From positions 7,916,501-7,980,500 of the forward strand of contig NZ_CP022222.1 in NCBI RefSeq assembly GCF_009930815.1: a stretch of 64,000 bases of DNA, written 5' to 3'. Of the stretch, positions 8,442-15,770 are shown one piece after another (positions within the stretch are counted from its first letter, which is position 1; each line of letters begins with the position of its first letter). Made by a program: the position numbers and the translations under genes. This stretch comes from Bradyrhizobium sp. CCBAU 051011. Lineage in GTDB: Bacteria; Pseudomonadota; Alphaproteobacteria; Rhizobiales; Xanthobacteraceae. The notes under the pieces were generated by a model. That model was not told the origin of the DNA. It was given only the letters and a program-made list of their open reading frames with translations, and made no database searches.

Positions 8442-10406
8442 TTATCGACCCATCCCACGCTTGATCCCGATCGTCCAGGATATCCCCTCGCCGCCCACAG
8501 CGCCGGTGACGACCTGGCCCTTGGCACGCTCGAGCACCGGGCGCCATGGCACCAGACTGAAGTCATGCGCACGCTCGATCAGGGCGAAGCGGCCGCTGTT
8601 CAGCGTCAGCGTTCGCCGATAAGTTCCAGTCAAGCGATCGCCTGACTTGATCTCGGAGTATCCAAGGCCAGTCTCGCGGGCTATCCGTGCAGCAGTCTCC
8701 GCAAGCTCACGACTTTCCAGGGCTTGCAACAGGTTGCGTGCATAGACGACACGACTGCCCTGCTCGCGCGCGAACCCTTGATCAAGCAGCCACTGGCGCC
8801 GCGCTTGGAGGGCGACGCCAACCTCTGACCCTAGCCCCGTCGAAGCGAGCGTCTCGGGTACCTTGCCGACCAATTGCCGGTCAAGCCAGGTGGCTCCGAC
8901 GGCATTGGGCAGCCCCTCAAGTTCCTGCCAGGACAGGACCGTCATCCGCGCCGGCCGCAGCGACCGGTTTGTTTCCTCGAAACGCATCGCGCGATCGAGA
9001 TGATCGGGCCCGACCTTCCAGCTGCCGTCCGGCAACCGGTCGGCTAGGCCCTGCCGCCGCATCGCCTCAAGTCGGCGAACATGGGTCTGAGCAAATTCAA
9101 CGGACACCCTCGGGTCGGCGTCGCGATGCCGGTCGATGCTGTAGATGCCACGATGGCGGGATGCGATCTCCGCGATGGTGCGGTCAGCGGGCCGCGGGGC
9201 AACATCGCGGGCGCGCAGCTCGACAATCGTGTTGCGGACCAGCGCCTCGTCATCGACATGTCGAACCCCGAGATCGACGTAGTGGGTCCGGCCGTCAATG
9301 CCGTCGACGATCGCGTAGCGTCGTTCGCCCAACTCGTCCGAGAACCCTTCCGCGACCAGACGCCCCACGACGCGGACGCCTCGTTGCGGATCGAAGATCG
9401 CATGATCGCCAGCGGCGCGATCGAGGCCCGCAGCCTTGAGCTCGCGGTGCATGGTCTTGATGATGTCCCCGCGTTCGCCCATTCGACGCAGGGTCGGTTC
9501 GATGTCCCTTGCGACACGCCACCGTCCCGGAGCTGCCTCATCCGCCAGACCCAGGCGTTCCAGCGTCCTGAGCCGCCCGATCCGCAAGGCGTGCTGTCTG
9601 GGATCACGTTCCGGTTTGGTGGAGAGGGTAAAGACACCCGCGCTCAAATCCCGCAGGAGAGCGCGATCGAGCCGAGTAAAGTGCTCGGCGCCGACCTCCC
9701 GCTCAAGCTTGCGCCACTGATCGAGTTCGCTTTCCGGCCCCAGTTCCCGGGTGATCAGTTCGCTCGCCCGCGTTCGCATGCCGTGTGCGATATAGTCTCG
9801 GGCGATCACGAGATCCTGTCCACGGTCGTCCTTGCCACGCACCACAATGTGGCTGTGCGGGTAACCGGTGTTGAAGTGGTCGGCCGCGACCCAGTCGAGC
9901 TTCGTGCCGAGGTCCGATTCCATCTGCTGCATCAAGTCGCGCACAAACGGCTTGAGGTCGGCAAGCTCATTGCTGTCTTCCGGAGCGACGATAAACCGGA
10001 ACTGGTGGCGGTCCTGCGCTCCCCGCTCTGCGAATGCCTTGCCGTCGGCTCGATCGCTGCTGGCGTCATACAACTCGCCAGGATCGCCTTCACGGGTGAC
10101 GCCGTCTCGTTGGACGTAGCGCAGATGCGCTCTGACGGCGCCGTTGTCGCCCGCCTTGATGCGGACAATGCGCGCCTTGATGACCACGCGTCGCGCACCT
10201 GCCCGACGTTGGCTCGCCGACACCGTTCCCTGGGCATGACCGCGGCCGATCCGCGAGCCAGTAAAAGCCGAGCTTTGGTGCTGCCGCCCCGCGCCAGCTT
10301 TTGCGACGATCCTGCGCACGCGTTTGACGTAGCCGACGGCCTTCCGGCCGCGGGGGTCACCGATCCGCCCGAGCCGGACCCTGAATTCATCGTCGCCGTC
10401 CGACAT
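8442..10406 (-). CDS. rlxS: RlxS-like relaxase (DUF3363/VirD2-type)
   Basis: This relaxase nicks oriT and pilots the transferred strand. The start MSDGDDEFRVRLGRIGD (10406) is preferred over the ATG 44 codons upstream because the family begins here. Visible elements are the candidate catalytic Tyr in AHLRYVQRDGV, the metal-binding triad in HFNTGYPHSHIVVRGKDD, and the DUF3363 region with repeated ALxIGRLRTLERLGLA-like blocks, ending GISWTIGIKRGMGR. The 654 residues fit the family. It is transcribed toward the DUF2235 remnant. A long antisense frame over it is a codon-bias shadow. Confidence 0.92.
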   Translation of the reverse strand: MSDGDDEFRVRLGRIGDPRGRKAVGYVKRVRRIVAKAGAGRQHQSSAFTGSRIGRGHAQGTVSASQRRAGARRVVIKARIVRIKAGDNGAVRAHLRYVQRDGVTREGDPGELYDASSDRADGKAFAERGAQDRHQFRFIVAPEDSNELADLKPFVRDLMQQMESDLGTKLDWVAADHFNTGYPHSHIVVRGKDDRGQDLVIARDYIAHGMRTRASELITRELGPESELDQWRKLEREVGAEHFTRLDRALLRDLSAGVFTLSTKPERDPRQHALRIGRLRTLERLGLADEAAPGRWRVARDIEPTLRRMGERGDIIKTMHRELKAAGLDRAAGDHAIFDPQRGVRVVGRLVAEGFSDELGERRYAIVDGIDGRTHYVDLGVRHVDDEALVRNTIVELRARDVAPRPADRTIAEIASRHRGIYSIDRHRDADPRVSVEFAQTHVRRLEAMRRQGLADRLPDGSWKVGPDHLDRAMRFEETNRSLRPARMTVLSWQELEGLPNAVGATWLDRQLVGKVPETLASTGLGSEVGVALQARRQWLLDQGFAREQGSRVVYARNLLQALESRELAETAARIARETGLGYSEIKSGDRLTGTYRRTLTLNSGRFALIERAHDFSLVPWRPVLERAKGQVVTGAVGGEGISWTIGIKRGMGR

Positions 10407-10489
10407 CGCCGCACTCCGCCCTTCGCGTCGGAGCATGTGCGTGCTCTCCCGCCTTGTCGCAAGACGCAGACGTGTTTCGCCAATCGCGC

Positions 10490-10585
10490 CAAGGCGCTGT
10501 CGCCTCTTTGGCGACAATGCCGTTTCGGCTGGCGACAACTCTTGGATGTGCAGACAATGTACTTAGGCGCGCTTTAGCGCCAGTG
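10490..10585. other. Candidate origin of transfer (oriT) upstream of the relaxase
   Basis: Directly upstream of rlxS are an inverted repeat TGTCGCC-TCTTT-GGCGACA (10498-10516), a second GGCGACAA near 10534, and a hairpin GGCGC-GCTTTA-GCGCC (10566-10581). On the minus strand the last element reads TAAAGCGCGCCT, loosely like the RSF1010-type nic core TAAGTGCGCCCT. Position next to the relaxase start and repeat architecture fit an oriT, but the nic site is not proven. Confidence 0.35.
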
Positions 10586-10831
10586 CTTTTATCTTGCCCT
10601 CCTCGCCCTGCTCAGCCGCTGGTTCCGAGGGCCAACTTCCAGCCAACAGACTCTGGGTACTCGCGGCGATTCGCGACAAAATGCAATACGGGTCATTGTG
10701 GTGCATCATCCAATAGCGCCGAACACGTCGGATGGTGGCCGATTCATTGCGAAGAGCCGCCGCGACTTTGGCAGTTGACTTGCGAAGCCCCCCGCTGTTT
10801 GCGAGCGAAGCAAGCGCTTGCGATAGCGATC

Positions 10832-10871
10832 GTTACCCGGAGGGCCGAGACACCCGTAGGGTGGCTCGGTG
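10832..10871 (+). repeat. Dispersed 40-bp hairpin element, copy 1
   Basis: This copy starts GTTACCCGGAGGGCCGAGAC and ends GGCTCGGTG; the shared core is found again at 25241-25274. CCGAG and CTCGG can pair around an 11-13 base loop. It is preceded by GCAAGCGCTTGC, a perfect palindrome. Between the relaxase gene and the transporter remnant no gene is supported; this element is the only clear structure in 10586-11043. Confidence 0.5.
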
Positions 10872-11043
10872 AGGAGCGAAGCGACGAGTAGAGCGCGGGC
10901 CGAAGGCATCGCCAGTATGCCATCAGCACGTCAATATCGCCCTCCTCTGCGAACTCTTGCCTTGTCCAGCAATGATGTGACCACCGCGCGTTGAGCAAAA
11001 TCGGCAGTCCACAGGCCGCCGATTGAACTCGAAGTATGACGAC

Positions 11044-11335
11044 TTAACCAGGACCCGCATCCCCCAGTATCGGCCCGAACACCTCCCAGCGCTCGCCGTT
11101 GAACTTCATCATTTGAAGCTCCTTGCGGACGCGGTAGTCGGTTGGCGAAGTGTTGATGGCGATCCCGTGTAGCGTGAGGTCGCCCGGGACATCCTTGAGC
11201 GAGGTCGCCTGTTTCATGACATTTTTCGCGCGTAAGGTCGTCACCGCATCGCTCGAGCACCTGGACCAGAAGCTGCGCGATTTTCCGCTTCTCGAGCGGA
11301 GAGTTTTGCGTAAACTACCCCTCGTCGTCGATCAC
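11044..11335 (-). pseudogene. C-terminal remnant of a branched-chain amino-acid ABC transporter binding protein
   Basis: Two overlapping minus-strand frames give, in order, VQVLERCGDDLTRE and then NVMKQATSLKDV...GIAINTSPTDYRV...MMKFNGERWEVFGPIL. These match the end of LivK-type periplasmic binding proteins, where LKRCGDNLTRENVMKQA and SPTDYxxxKxLQMMRFDGxRW are usual. One base is lost near 11225. Nothing of the first three quarters of the gene is present. It sits between the relaxase and traF, suggesting an insertion of foreign sequence into the transfer region that has since decayed. Confidence 0.65.
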
Positions 11336-11340
11336 GAAGC

Positions 11341-11877
11341 CTATTGATCCGGATTCCAGGTCCATATCGGCCGGGCGACGCCCAGAATGTCGCATCTCAA
11401 TACCGGCCCGAAATACCTGGAATCGAACGAATGAGGGTGCGGCTGCAGCAGGAAGAATTCGCCATCGATCAACCGGATGCAGCCATCCCACGACGGCAGC
11501 GGCCGCCCTTCCCGGTCCTTCTCCAGCACTTCGGCGACGACCCTGCCGTTCACAGAGAGAGTGCCTGCACTCTCCCTGGAGCGGCAGACTTCATCGCCCC
11601 CGACCGCCGTGACTTGTTTCACCAGCGGCACTTTAGCCGGCAGAATTCCACGCGCGGCCATTAAGGCCTCAAGCAGCGGCGGAGGCCTGATGACCGCGAC
11701 TTCTTCACGACTGGGCAGGCGGTTCTCCAGGTAATAGAAGCCGAGCGGCGCACTGCCTGAGGCATTGTAGACGATCAGCGGTGCATGAACATATAAGCCA
11801 ACGAGCATTGCAATATTGGCCGCCGACATCGCCGCCAGCACAGCGATGCGTAAACGCAGATGCCGATCAATCTGCAT
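11341..11877 (-). CDS. traF: TraF conjugal-transfer signal peptidase (S26 family)
   Basis: TraF matures the conjugative pilin. The start MQIDRHLRLRIAVLA (11877) was chosen because it gives the usual membrane anchor at residues 10-35 and overlaps the upstream rdfS-like gene by 11 bases. Conserved features are SAPLGFYYLENR (catalytic-Ser box), PLVKQVTAVGGDEVCR (catalytic-Lys box) and SFDSRYFGPV near the end. The 178 residues fit the family. The traF-rdfS pairing is a hallmark of Mesorhizobium-type symbiosis ICEs. Confidence 0.9.
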   Translation of the reverse strand: MQIDRHLRLRIAVLAAMSAANIAMLVGLYVHAPLIVYNASGSAPLGFYYLENRLPSREEVAVIRPPPLLEALMAARGILPAKVPLVKQVTAVGGDEVCRSRESAGTLSVNGRVVAEVLEKDREGRPLPSWDGCIRLIDGEFFLLQPHPHSFDSRYFGPVLRCDILGVARPIWTWNPDQ

Positions 11878-12085
11878 CGGATGTCGACCTCCGCAGACTG
11901 GCCTTCGAATAATCGACGAGATCTTCGATGTGATAGCGGACATAGCGTCCATGCTTGCGGTAGACCGGGCCTCGGCCCTGCACCCGCATTTTCTCGAGCG
12001 TGTTCTTGGTGAGCCGCAGCCAGGCTGCGGCCTCCACGGTGTTCAGGAATGGTGGGTCCTGATCTTTCCTTGCCTCTTCTGGCAT
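11867..12085 (-). CDS. rdfS: RdfS-like excisionase (AlpA/MerR-type helix-turn-helix)
   Basis: The 72-residue protein MPEEARKDQDPPFLNTVEAA carries a winged-helix DNA-binding fold (FLNTVEAAAWLRLTKNTLEKMR, then VYRKHGRYVRYHIEDLVDY) typical of AlpA-type excisionases. RdfS of ICEMlSymR7A is of this type, lies directly before traF and drives excision, so the same role is inferred. The start at 12085 has AGGAACG upstream; an ATG 10 codons earlier is less likely. It lies 150 bases downstream of the FseA-like gene. Confidence 0.82.
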   Translation of the reverse strand: MPEEARKDQDPPFLNTVEAAAWLRLTKNTLEKMRVQGRGPVYRKHGRYVRYHIEDLVDYSKASLRRSTSDAD

Positions 12086-12237
12086 GTCGATCGTTCCTGT
12101 CCGGCATCTCGTCAAAGTGCGAGTGCAAGAGCAAGCGTCGTCCGATTACCGCCTCAGCGGCAGTGGTGAAGAGAGGGAAAAGCGAAATCGCCACCCCTAT
12201 ATGGATCGAGGAGGTCAACGATCAAAGGAGCGACCGG

Positions 12238-13059
12238 CTAGAGCAATAAATCCCGGTAGCCGCCCTTCATCAACTCGGTCCCCTTGGCGACCAGCCGCCG
12301 CGTACGGTCCTTGAGGAACTGGCTCGGTCCTTGCCATTCCTCGGCCACGCGTTTCTCGCCATAGATGGTGATTGCGATCTGCCGGTAGGTCTTGCCGGCC
12401 AGGCTTTCATCAAGCGCGATCAGCGCATGATGCAGCCGTTCGTCGACCGCTAATGCCGATCGACCGCCTGGGATCGGCGCCTGCTCGGCAAAGCGGTGGA
12501 GACGCTTCAGCAATTCGGTTTGAGCCCCCAAATCGAGCAGGCCGCCGATTTCGAATACCGGCGCAAACGGCAGAGACAACGCCGCGAGGCCACGAATTTC
12601 GACGGGCACATGGCTTCCCGGGCCCTTCATCAGGACCAGCGGAACGTTATCGACGCCGATGGCAGCGACCCGGTCGACCCTGAAATCCGACAACGCAAGC
12701 AGCGCAGCGCTCTTGTGTTGTTCGGTGCGCTCGGCGGGAAGCTCCGCGCGAAGCCGAATAACCCGCTGCAACGCATCGAGATGCCAGAACGCAGGCGCGC
12801 GACGAGCCGGAAACGAGGGATCAGCAAACGCATACAATCCCCACCGCTCGGCACGGGGATAGCGCCGCCGTAACCGCAACAGCCGGGTGCCGTCCTTCAA
12901 AGTGACATGCGACAGGCGTCGGGGAACAGAGGCTTGCCAGTCAGCCCGGTAATCCGGATTGCGGCGCAGAAATTCCCAGGCCCAGTCGCTGGGATCGAAC
13001 GCCGCCGGACCATCGGGGCTGGCGGTGGAACTTGAGGAAGCGGCGGCGGCGTATTTCAC
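12238..13059 (-). CDS. FseA-like excision activator: DUF6499-DUF2285 in a single frame
   Basis: The 273-residue protein has an N-terminal DUF6499-like segment (DWAWEFLRRNPDYRADW, residues about 26-42) and a C-terminal DUF2285 region (LKRLHRF, LAGKTYRQIAITIYG, EW, FLKDRTRRLVAKG, GGYRDLLL). In ICEMlSymR7A these domains are encoded by two overlapping frames joined by programmed frameshifting to make FseA, which activates rdfS. Here they are one continuous ORF placed just upstream of the rdfS-like gene. Function is inferred from domains and neighbourhood. The start codon is GTG (13059) with a weak GGGG site. Confidence 0.78.
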   Translation of the reverse strand: MKYAAAASSSSTASPDGPAAFDPSDWAWEFLRRNPDYRADWQASVPRRLSHVTLKDGTRLLRLRRRYPRAERWGLYAFADPSFPARRAPAFWHLDALQRVIRLRAELPAERTEQHKSAALLALSDFRVDRVAAIGVDNVPLVLMKGPGSHVPVEIRGLAALSLPFAPVFEIGGLLDLGAQTELLKRLHRFAEQAPIPGGRSALAVDERLHHALIALDESLAGKTYRQIAITIYGEKRVAEEWQGPSQFLKDRTRRLVAKGTELMKGGYRDLLL

Positions 13060-13104
13060 GAGAAATGCCCCAACGAATCTCCGACGAGGCGCTATCGTAA
13101 AGGC

Positions 13105-13130
13105 AAAAAATGGCGCGCGACGCCATTTTT
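13105..13130. terminator. Hairpin with flanking A/T runs
   Basis: AAAAATGGCG and CGCCATTTTT form a perfect 10-bp stem around a CGCGA loop, with A residues on one side and T residues on the other, so it could terminate transcription from either direction. It lies between the FseA-like gene (start 13059) and the end of the small minus-strand frame at 13134, and probably isolates the excision operon from upstream transcription. Confidence 0.65.
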
Positions 13131-13133
13131 GTT

Positions 13134-13391
13134 TTATTCAGTCCGATTTGTGATCCAAGCGCGCCGCTGTCGCCCTCCTGACCGCCTGATCTCAGCTTTC
13201 CAGCTCGGTCCGCAGGGCTTCACGGATCGAGGCGAAAAGGGTTCAGGCCATAGCGGCCTAACGCCGTATTGATCGGCGGCGGCAATCAGCCCGACCACCC
13301 GATCGTGCTCAGCAGGAGCGCCGCTAGGCGATAGATTCCCCCGACAGACAGATCCACCCCATCTGGTCGGGAGGCCGCTCGAGATGCGCAA
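13134..13391 (-). CDS. Short hypothetical frame, 85 codons
   Basis: No family recognised. The frame contains LSPSGAPAEHDRVVGLIAAADQYGVRPLWPEPF, which reads like a real protein segment, but the ends are low-complexity basic sequence. It may be a remnant. It ends four bases before the terminator-like hairpin, which mildly supports transcription on the minus strand. Confidence 0.3.
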   Translation of the reverse strand: MRISSGLPTRWGGSVCRGNLSPSGAPAEHDRVVGLIAAADQYGVRPLWPEPFSPRSVKPCGPSWKAEIRRSGGRQRRAWITNRTE

Positions 13392-13783
13392 TCTTCGGTG
13401 ACCGAGGAGGCCCGATTTGTCGCCAGCACATCAAGGGCACGAACCGCAATTGCCTGTAACTGCCGGCCTATTATCGGACGGCCCCCAAGCCATGGAGCAA
13501 CTGTCTCGCGCTTATTTCAAACCGCACGAAATCGAACGCTACGGCGTTCGGCGCCGATGACGAAGCTCCATATCGGCAACAGAGTGGATGACCGCAAGCA
13601 ACCGCGAAGCCGGCATTCATCTATCGTATCGACGCATCATCAAGCGTCGCGGCCAGCAAATCGCAATGGCCGTTTACCTTCTTCGAAACCTGCAGTATCG
13701 AATCTGTAATTGTGGTGTACGCTTCAATCATGCAGGTCGGCGCTCGACTTGCATTGAACCAACCTGAGATCACGGAGGGCAAC
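13392..13783. other. Intergenic region, nothing recognised
   Basis: No convincing frame. ACCTGCA near 13686 and TGCAGGT near 13731 form a widely spaced inverted repeat in front of the Lys-rich micro-gene and may belong to its promoter. Confidence 0.5.
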
Positions 13784-13855
13784 ATGGCCAAGAAAGCGAA
13801 GAAGGCAGCCGCAAAGAAGAAGACCGCGAAGAAAAAGACCGCAAAGAAGAAGTAG
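13784..13855 (+). CDS. Lys/Ala-rich micro-protein (23 residues), copy 1
   Basis: ATG at 13784 follows a strong CGGAGGG ribosome site. The product is MAKKAKKAAAKKKTAKKKTA followed by KKK: 14 Lys and otherwise Ala and Thr, like the tail of an H1-type nucleoid protein. A homologous gene (43556-43618) sits at the same relative place in the second module, upstream of a small membrane-protein gene and DUF736, which argues that it is a real gene. DNA binding is inference from composition. Confidence 0.6.
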   Translation: MAKKAKKAAAKKKTAKKKTAKKK

Positions 13856-14088
13856 GTTCTTCCCTACGCACGAGCTGTTCTGAGACACATCAAGGCGCGC
13901 GCGGTCCTGTCACCGGGAGACTGAAATTGCCGCGACTTGATGTGGTTCAAAAGCCAGACCACGCGAAGCCGGATCTCGAGGCCCACGCGCTGAAAGTTCC
14001 GGCTTTCTTCTTTGATCAGGTCATACGCGGGCTTGAACCAGTCACAACAACGGCCGCGGGCCCAGGAGAGCAACTTTATTCCCGCTCC

Positions 14089-14232
14089 CTATCCAGCGAG
14101 CATTGTCGGCACCAGCTGGGCCAAAAGGATTGCCGTCGAGGCAAGCGTAGAAAGGCTCACAATCAGCAGGCTCAGGCAATTGCGGTCAATTGCCGCCTGC
14201 GGATTGGTGAAAAGGCGGAACGAGCTTCGCAT
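14089..14232 (-). CDS. Small single-span membrane protein (47 residues), copy 1
   Basis: ATG at 14232 is preceded by GGAGGGCCA. The protein has a short polar N-terminus (MRSSFRLFTNPQAAIDRNCL) and one membrane span (SLLIVSLSTLASTAILLAQL), ending VPTMLAG. Copy 2 at 43810-43959 has the same length, layout and position relative to DUF736. No known family; the job is unknown. Confidence 0.6.
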   Translation of the reverse strand: MRSSFRLFTNPQAAIDRNCLSLLIVSLSTLASTAILLAQLVPTMLAG

Positions 14233-14667
14233 TGGCCCTCCGTATCGTTCAGCGCACAGGTGTCCCAATGGGTATAGAACGAGTCGCGCCGCCGCGATCG
14301 GCGCAAACTTGACCAGCTGCCCTTGACTCTTGTGCGACTCAGAGACTCGCGGATTCGGCTTCGAATCAAGCCGACGGCGAGCACGTCAACGACGTAAACA
14401 ATCGTTTAACAAACCCTAGCCTACCGAGATTTTGCACGTGTCGATGCGTGAAACTCGGCACCGAATGCCCTCTCCGCAACGCCGGCGTTGTGCGGCACCG
14501 ATCTTCCGTTACCAGGCGGCCGCACACGAGACTCCCTTGCCATCTCCAAGGCATGCCATCGACGGCCGGTCGTTACGGCAGTTCACCGAGCGGCGCTGCG
14601 TGCGGATCATCGAGATAACGAAAAGCCCCGTCCGGCGGACCGGACGGGGCTCCCCGGGGAAGGCGCC
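14233..14667. other. Intergenic region with the DUF736 terminator
   Basis: Apart from the terminator hairpin at 14624-14651 nothing is recognised. Short frames here have no ribosome sites or familiar products. Confidence 0.5.
14624..14651 (-). terminator. Rho-independent terminator of DUF736, copy 1
   Basis: AGCCCCGTCCG and CGGACGGGGCT form an 11-bp stem around GCGGAC; on the minus strand it is followed by TTTT. It lies 17 bases after the DUF736 stop. The second module has an equivalent at 44173-44201. Confidence 0.8.
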
Positions 14668-14991
14668 TCAGTCGTTGCTCTTGCGCGCCCGCGACCAGAT
14701 CAACGTGAAGCCGTCTCCTTCTTCGTCGTTGAAGAGGTTCGCGTAGATCGGCGCGTTGAACGACGGGTCGTCGAGCTTGAGCGAGAGGTAGTCGCGCCCC
14801 TCCTCGGAGCGCTTGGACCAGCCGGCTCCGATTTCCGCCCGCCCCACATAGATGCGGTGGCTCGGAGCGTTCTGGTTGGACGAACGGTTGTCTTCAGCGA
14901 CGATGCGAACGCCCTTCGCCTTCAGGCTGAGGGTGGCAATTTCGCCCTGGAAATCATTGTCGACCTTCTTGAATGAACCGATGGTAGCCAT
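14668..14991 (-). CDS. DUF736 protein, copy 1
   Basis: The 107-residue protein starts MATIGSFKKVDNDFQGEIAT and contains AEIGAGWSKRSEEGRDYLSLKLDDPSFNAPIYANLF, the hallmark of DUF736. The family is abundant on rhizobial plasmids and ICEs, but its biochemical role is not established. The start has AGGAGAAGTGAC in front; an upstream in-frame start is not supported. A conserved hairpin lies immediately 5' of the ribosome site. Copy 2 at 44216-44533 is about 80 per cent identical by eye. Confidence 0.93.
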   Translation of the reverse strand: MATIGSFKKVDNDFQGEIATLSLKAKGVRIVAEDNRSSNQNAPSHRIYVGRAEIGAGWSKRSEEGRDYLSLKLDDPSFNAPIYANLFNDEEGDGFTLIWSRARKSND

Positions 14992-15285
14992 GTCACTTCT
15001 CCTGTTGTGGTTCGAGCCCGCGACCACCGCGGCCTCGATGGCGATCTACAGGCCGAAGACGATCGACGACGCACCCGCCAGCGGGCCGAAGCACAGCGGA
15101 GGACACCGGGGTTGAGACTTTCTTGTCTCGCGAGGAATGGGCTGCAGCCCAGGGGAAGAACGTCGCAGCGGCGGTGTTGCGGCTCAGGCGATCGAGACGC
15201 AGTCGATCTTCGGCCAGATCAAGCCATCAAGAAGGTCCGGTGCGCTCGCGCGCTGAACCGTACCTAACGGAGAAGACGTGGTGGA
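14992..15285. other. Conserved non-coding block upstream of DUF736, copy 1
   Basis: About 290 bases upstream of DUF736 match 44534-44825 in the second module. The best part is 15113-15240, which includes a perfect 14-bp palindrome TGGGCTGCAGCCCA (15138-15151); in copy 2 this becomes TGGGC-gtca-GCCCA, so the stem is kept while the centre changes. It may hold the DUF736 promoter and a structured RNA or binding site. The plus-strand frame over it is short and differs after the block. Confidence 0.5.
15012..15038 (-). promoter_or_regulatory. Leader hairpin of DUF736, copy 1 (type II leader)
   Basis: TCGAG-c-CCGCG and CGCGG-c-CTCGA pair around ACCAC. All 27 bases are identical in the second module (44553-44579), although the spacer between hairpin and ribosome site differs between the copies. 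The loop side on the mRNA reads GGCCGCGGTGGTCGCGG, close to the DUF2493 leader. Confidence 0.55.
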
Positions 15286-15770
15286 TGGCGTCGTGGCAGA
15301 AAAGAAGGTTAGCAGGGTCCGCAAGGGAAGCAACGATGTGCGGCATCGGCGGCGTCGCTGAAACAGAACCAGCCGTTTCAACCAGAGGGTTTTCCGGCTA
15401 CCGGCTCTTGAGGGGGTCGGCCCGCAAACACGTGCGGACTGGGCGAGTAATTCGAGGAGCGCAGGCCCCCCTTGCGCAAGCTCGACGAGCCTTCGTTCAA
15501 TGCGCCACCGCGGACGTACCTGTTCGGCGACGAAGACGGGGATGGATTATCCGTTCTGCGCGGATGCCATGACAACGAATTGGGGGCATATCCCGACGGC
15601 GATGGTGATAGCCCCGTTGCACAGATATAACGGCCCCGTCTTTCGTCACCACCACGGCGCCAATTTCTTAGAAGTGACGCATCGCGATATGCCGTATACG
15701 GTCGATCGAAATTGATCGAGCTCGGCGAGAAGTTTCGCTGCGAGTTGCACGTCGATGAGCAAAGCGGCGC
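15286..15770. other. Intergenic region, nothing recognised
   Basis: No supported gene. A hairpin GCGGCGC-TCAA-GCGCCGC (15764-15781) overlaps the DUF2493 stop codon and, with a short T-run on the minus strand, may act as its terminator. Confidence 0.45.

Noticed and set aside
14668..15027. Longer DUF736 start at 15027
   Set aside because: The added residues run through the conserved leader hairpin and ribosome site; family members start at the internal MATIG.
15123..15572. 149-codon plus frame upstream of DUF736
   Set aside because: Its first 35 codons are conserved in the second module, but the conservation fits a non-coding block and the remainder is unrelated Arg-rich sequence in each copy.
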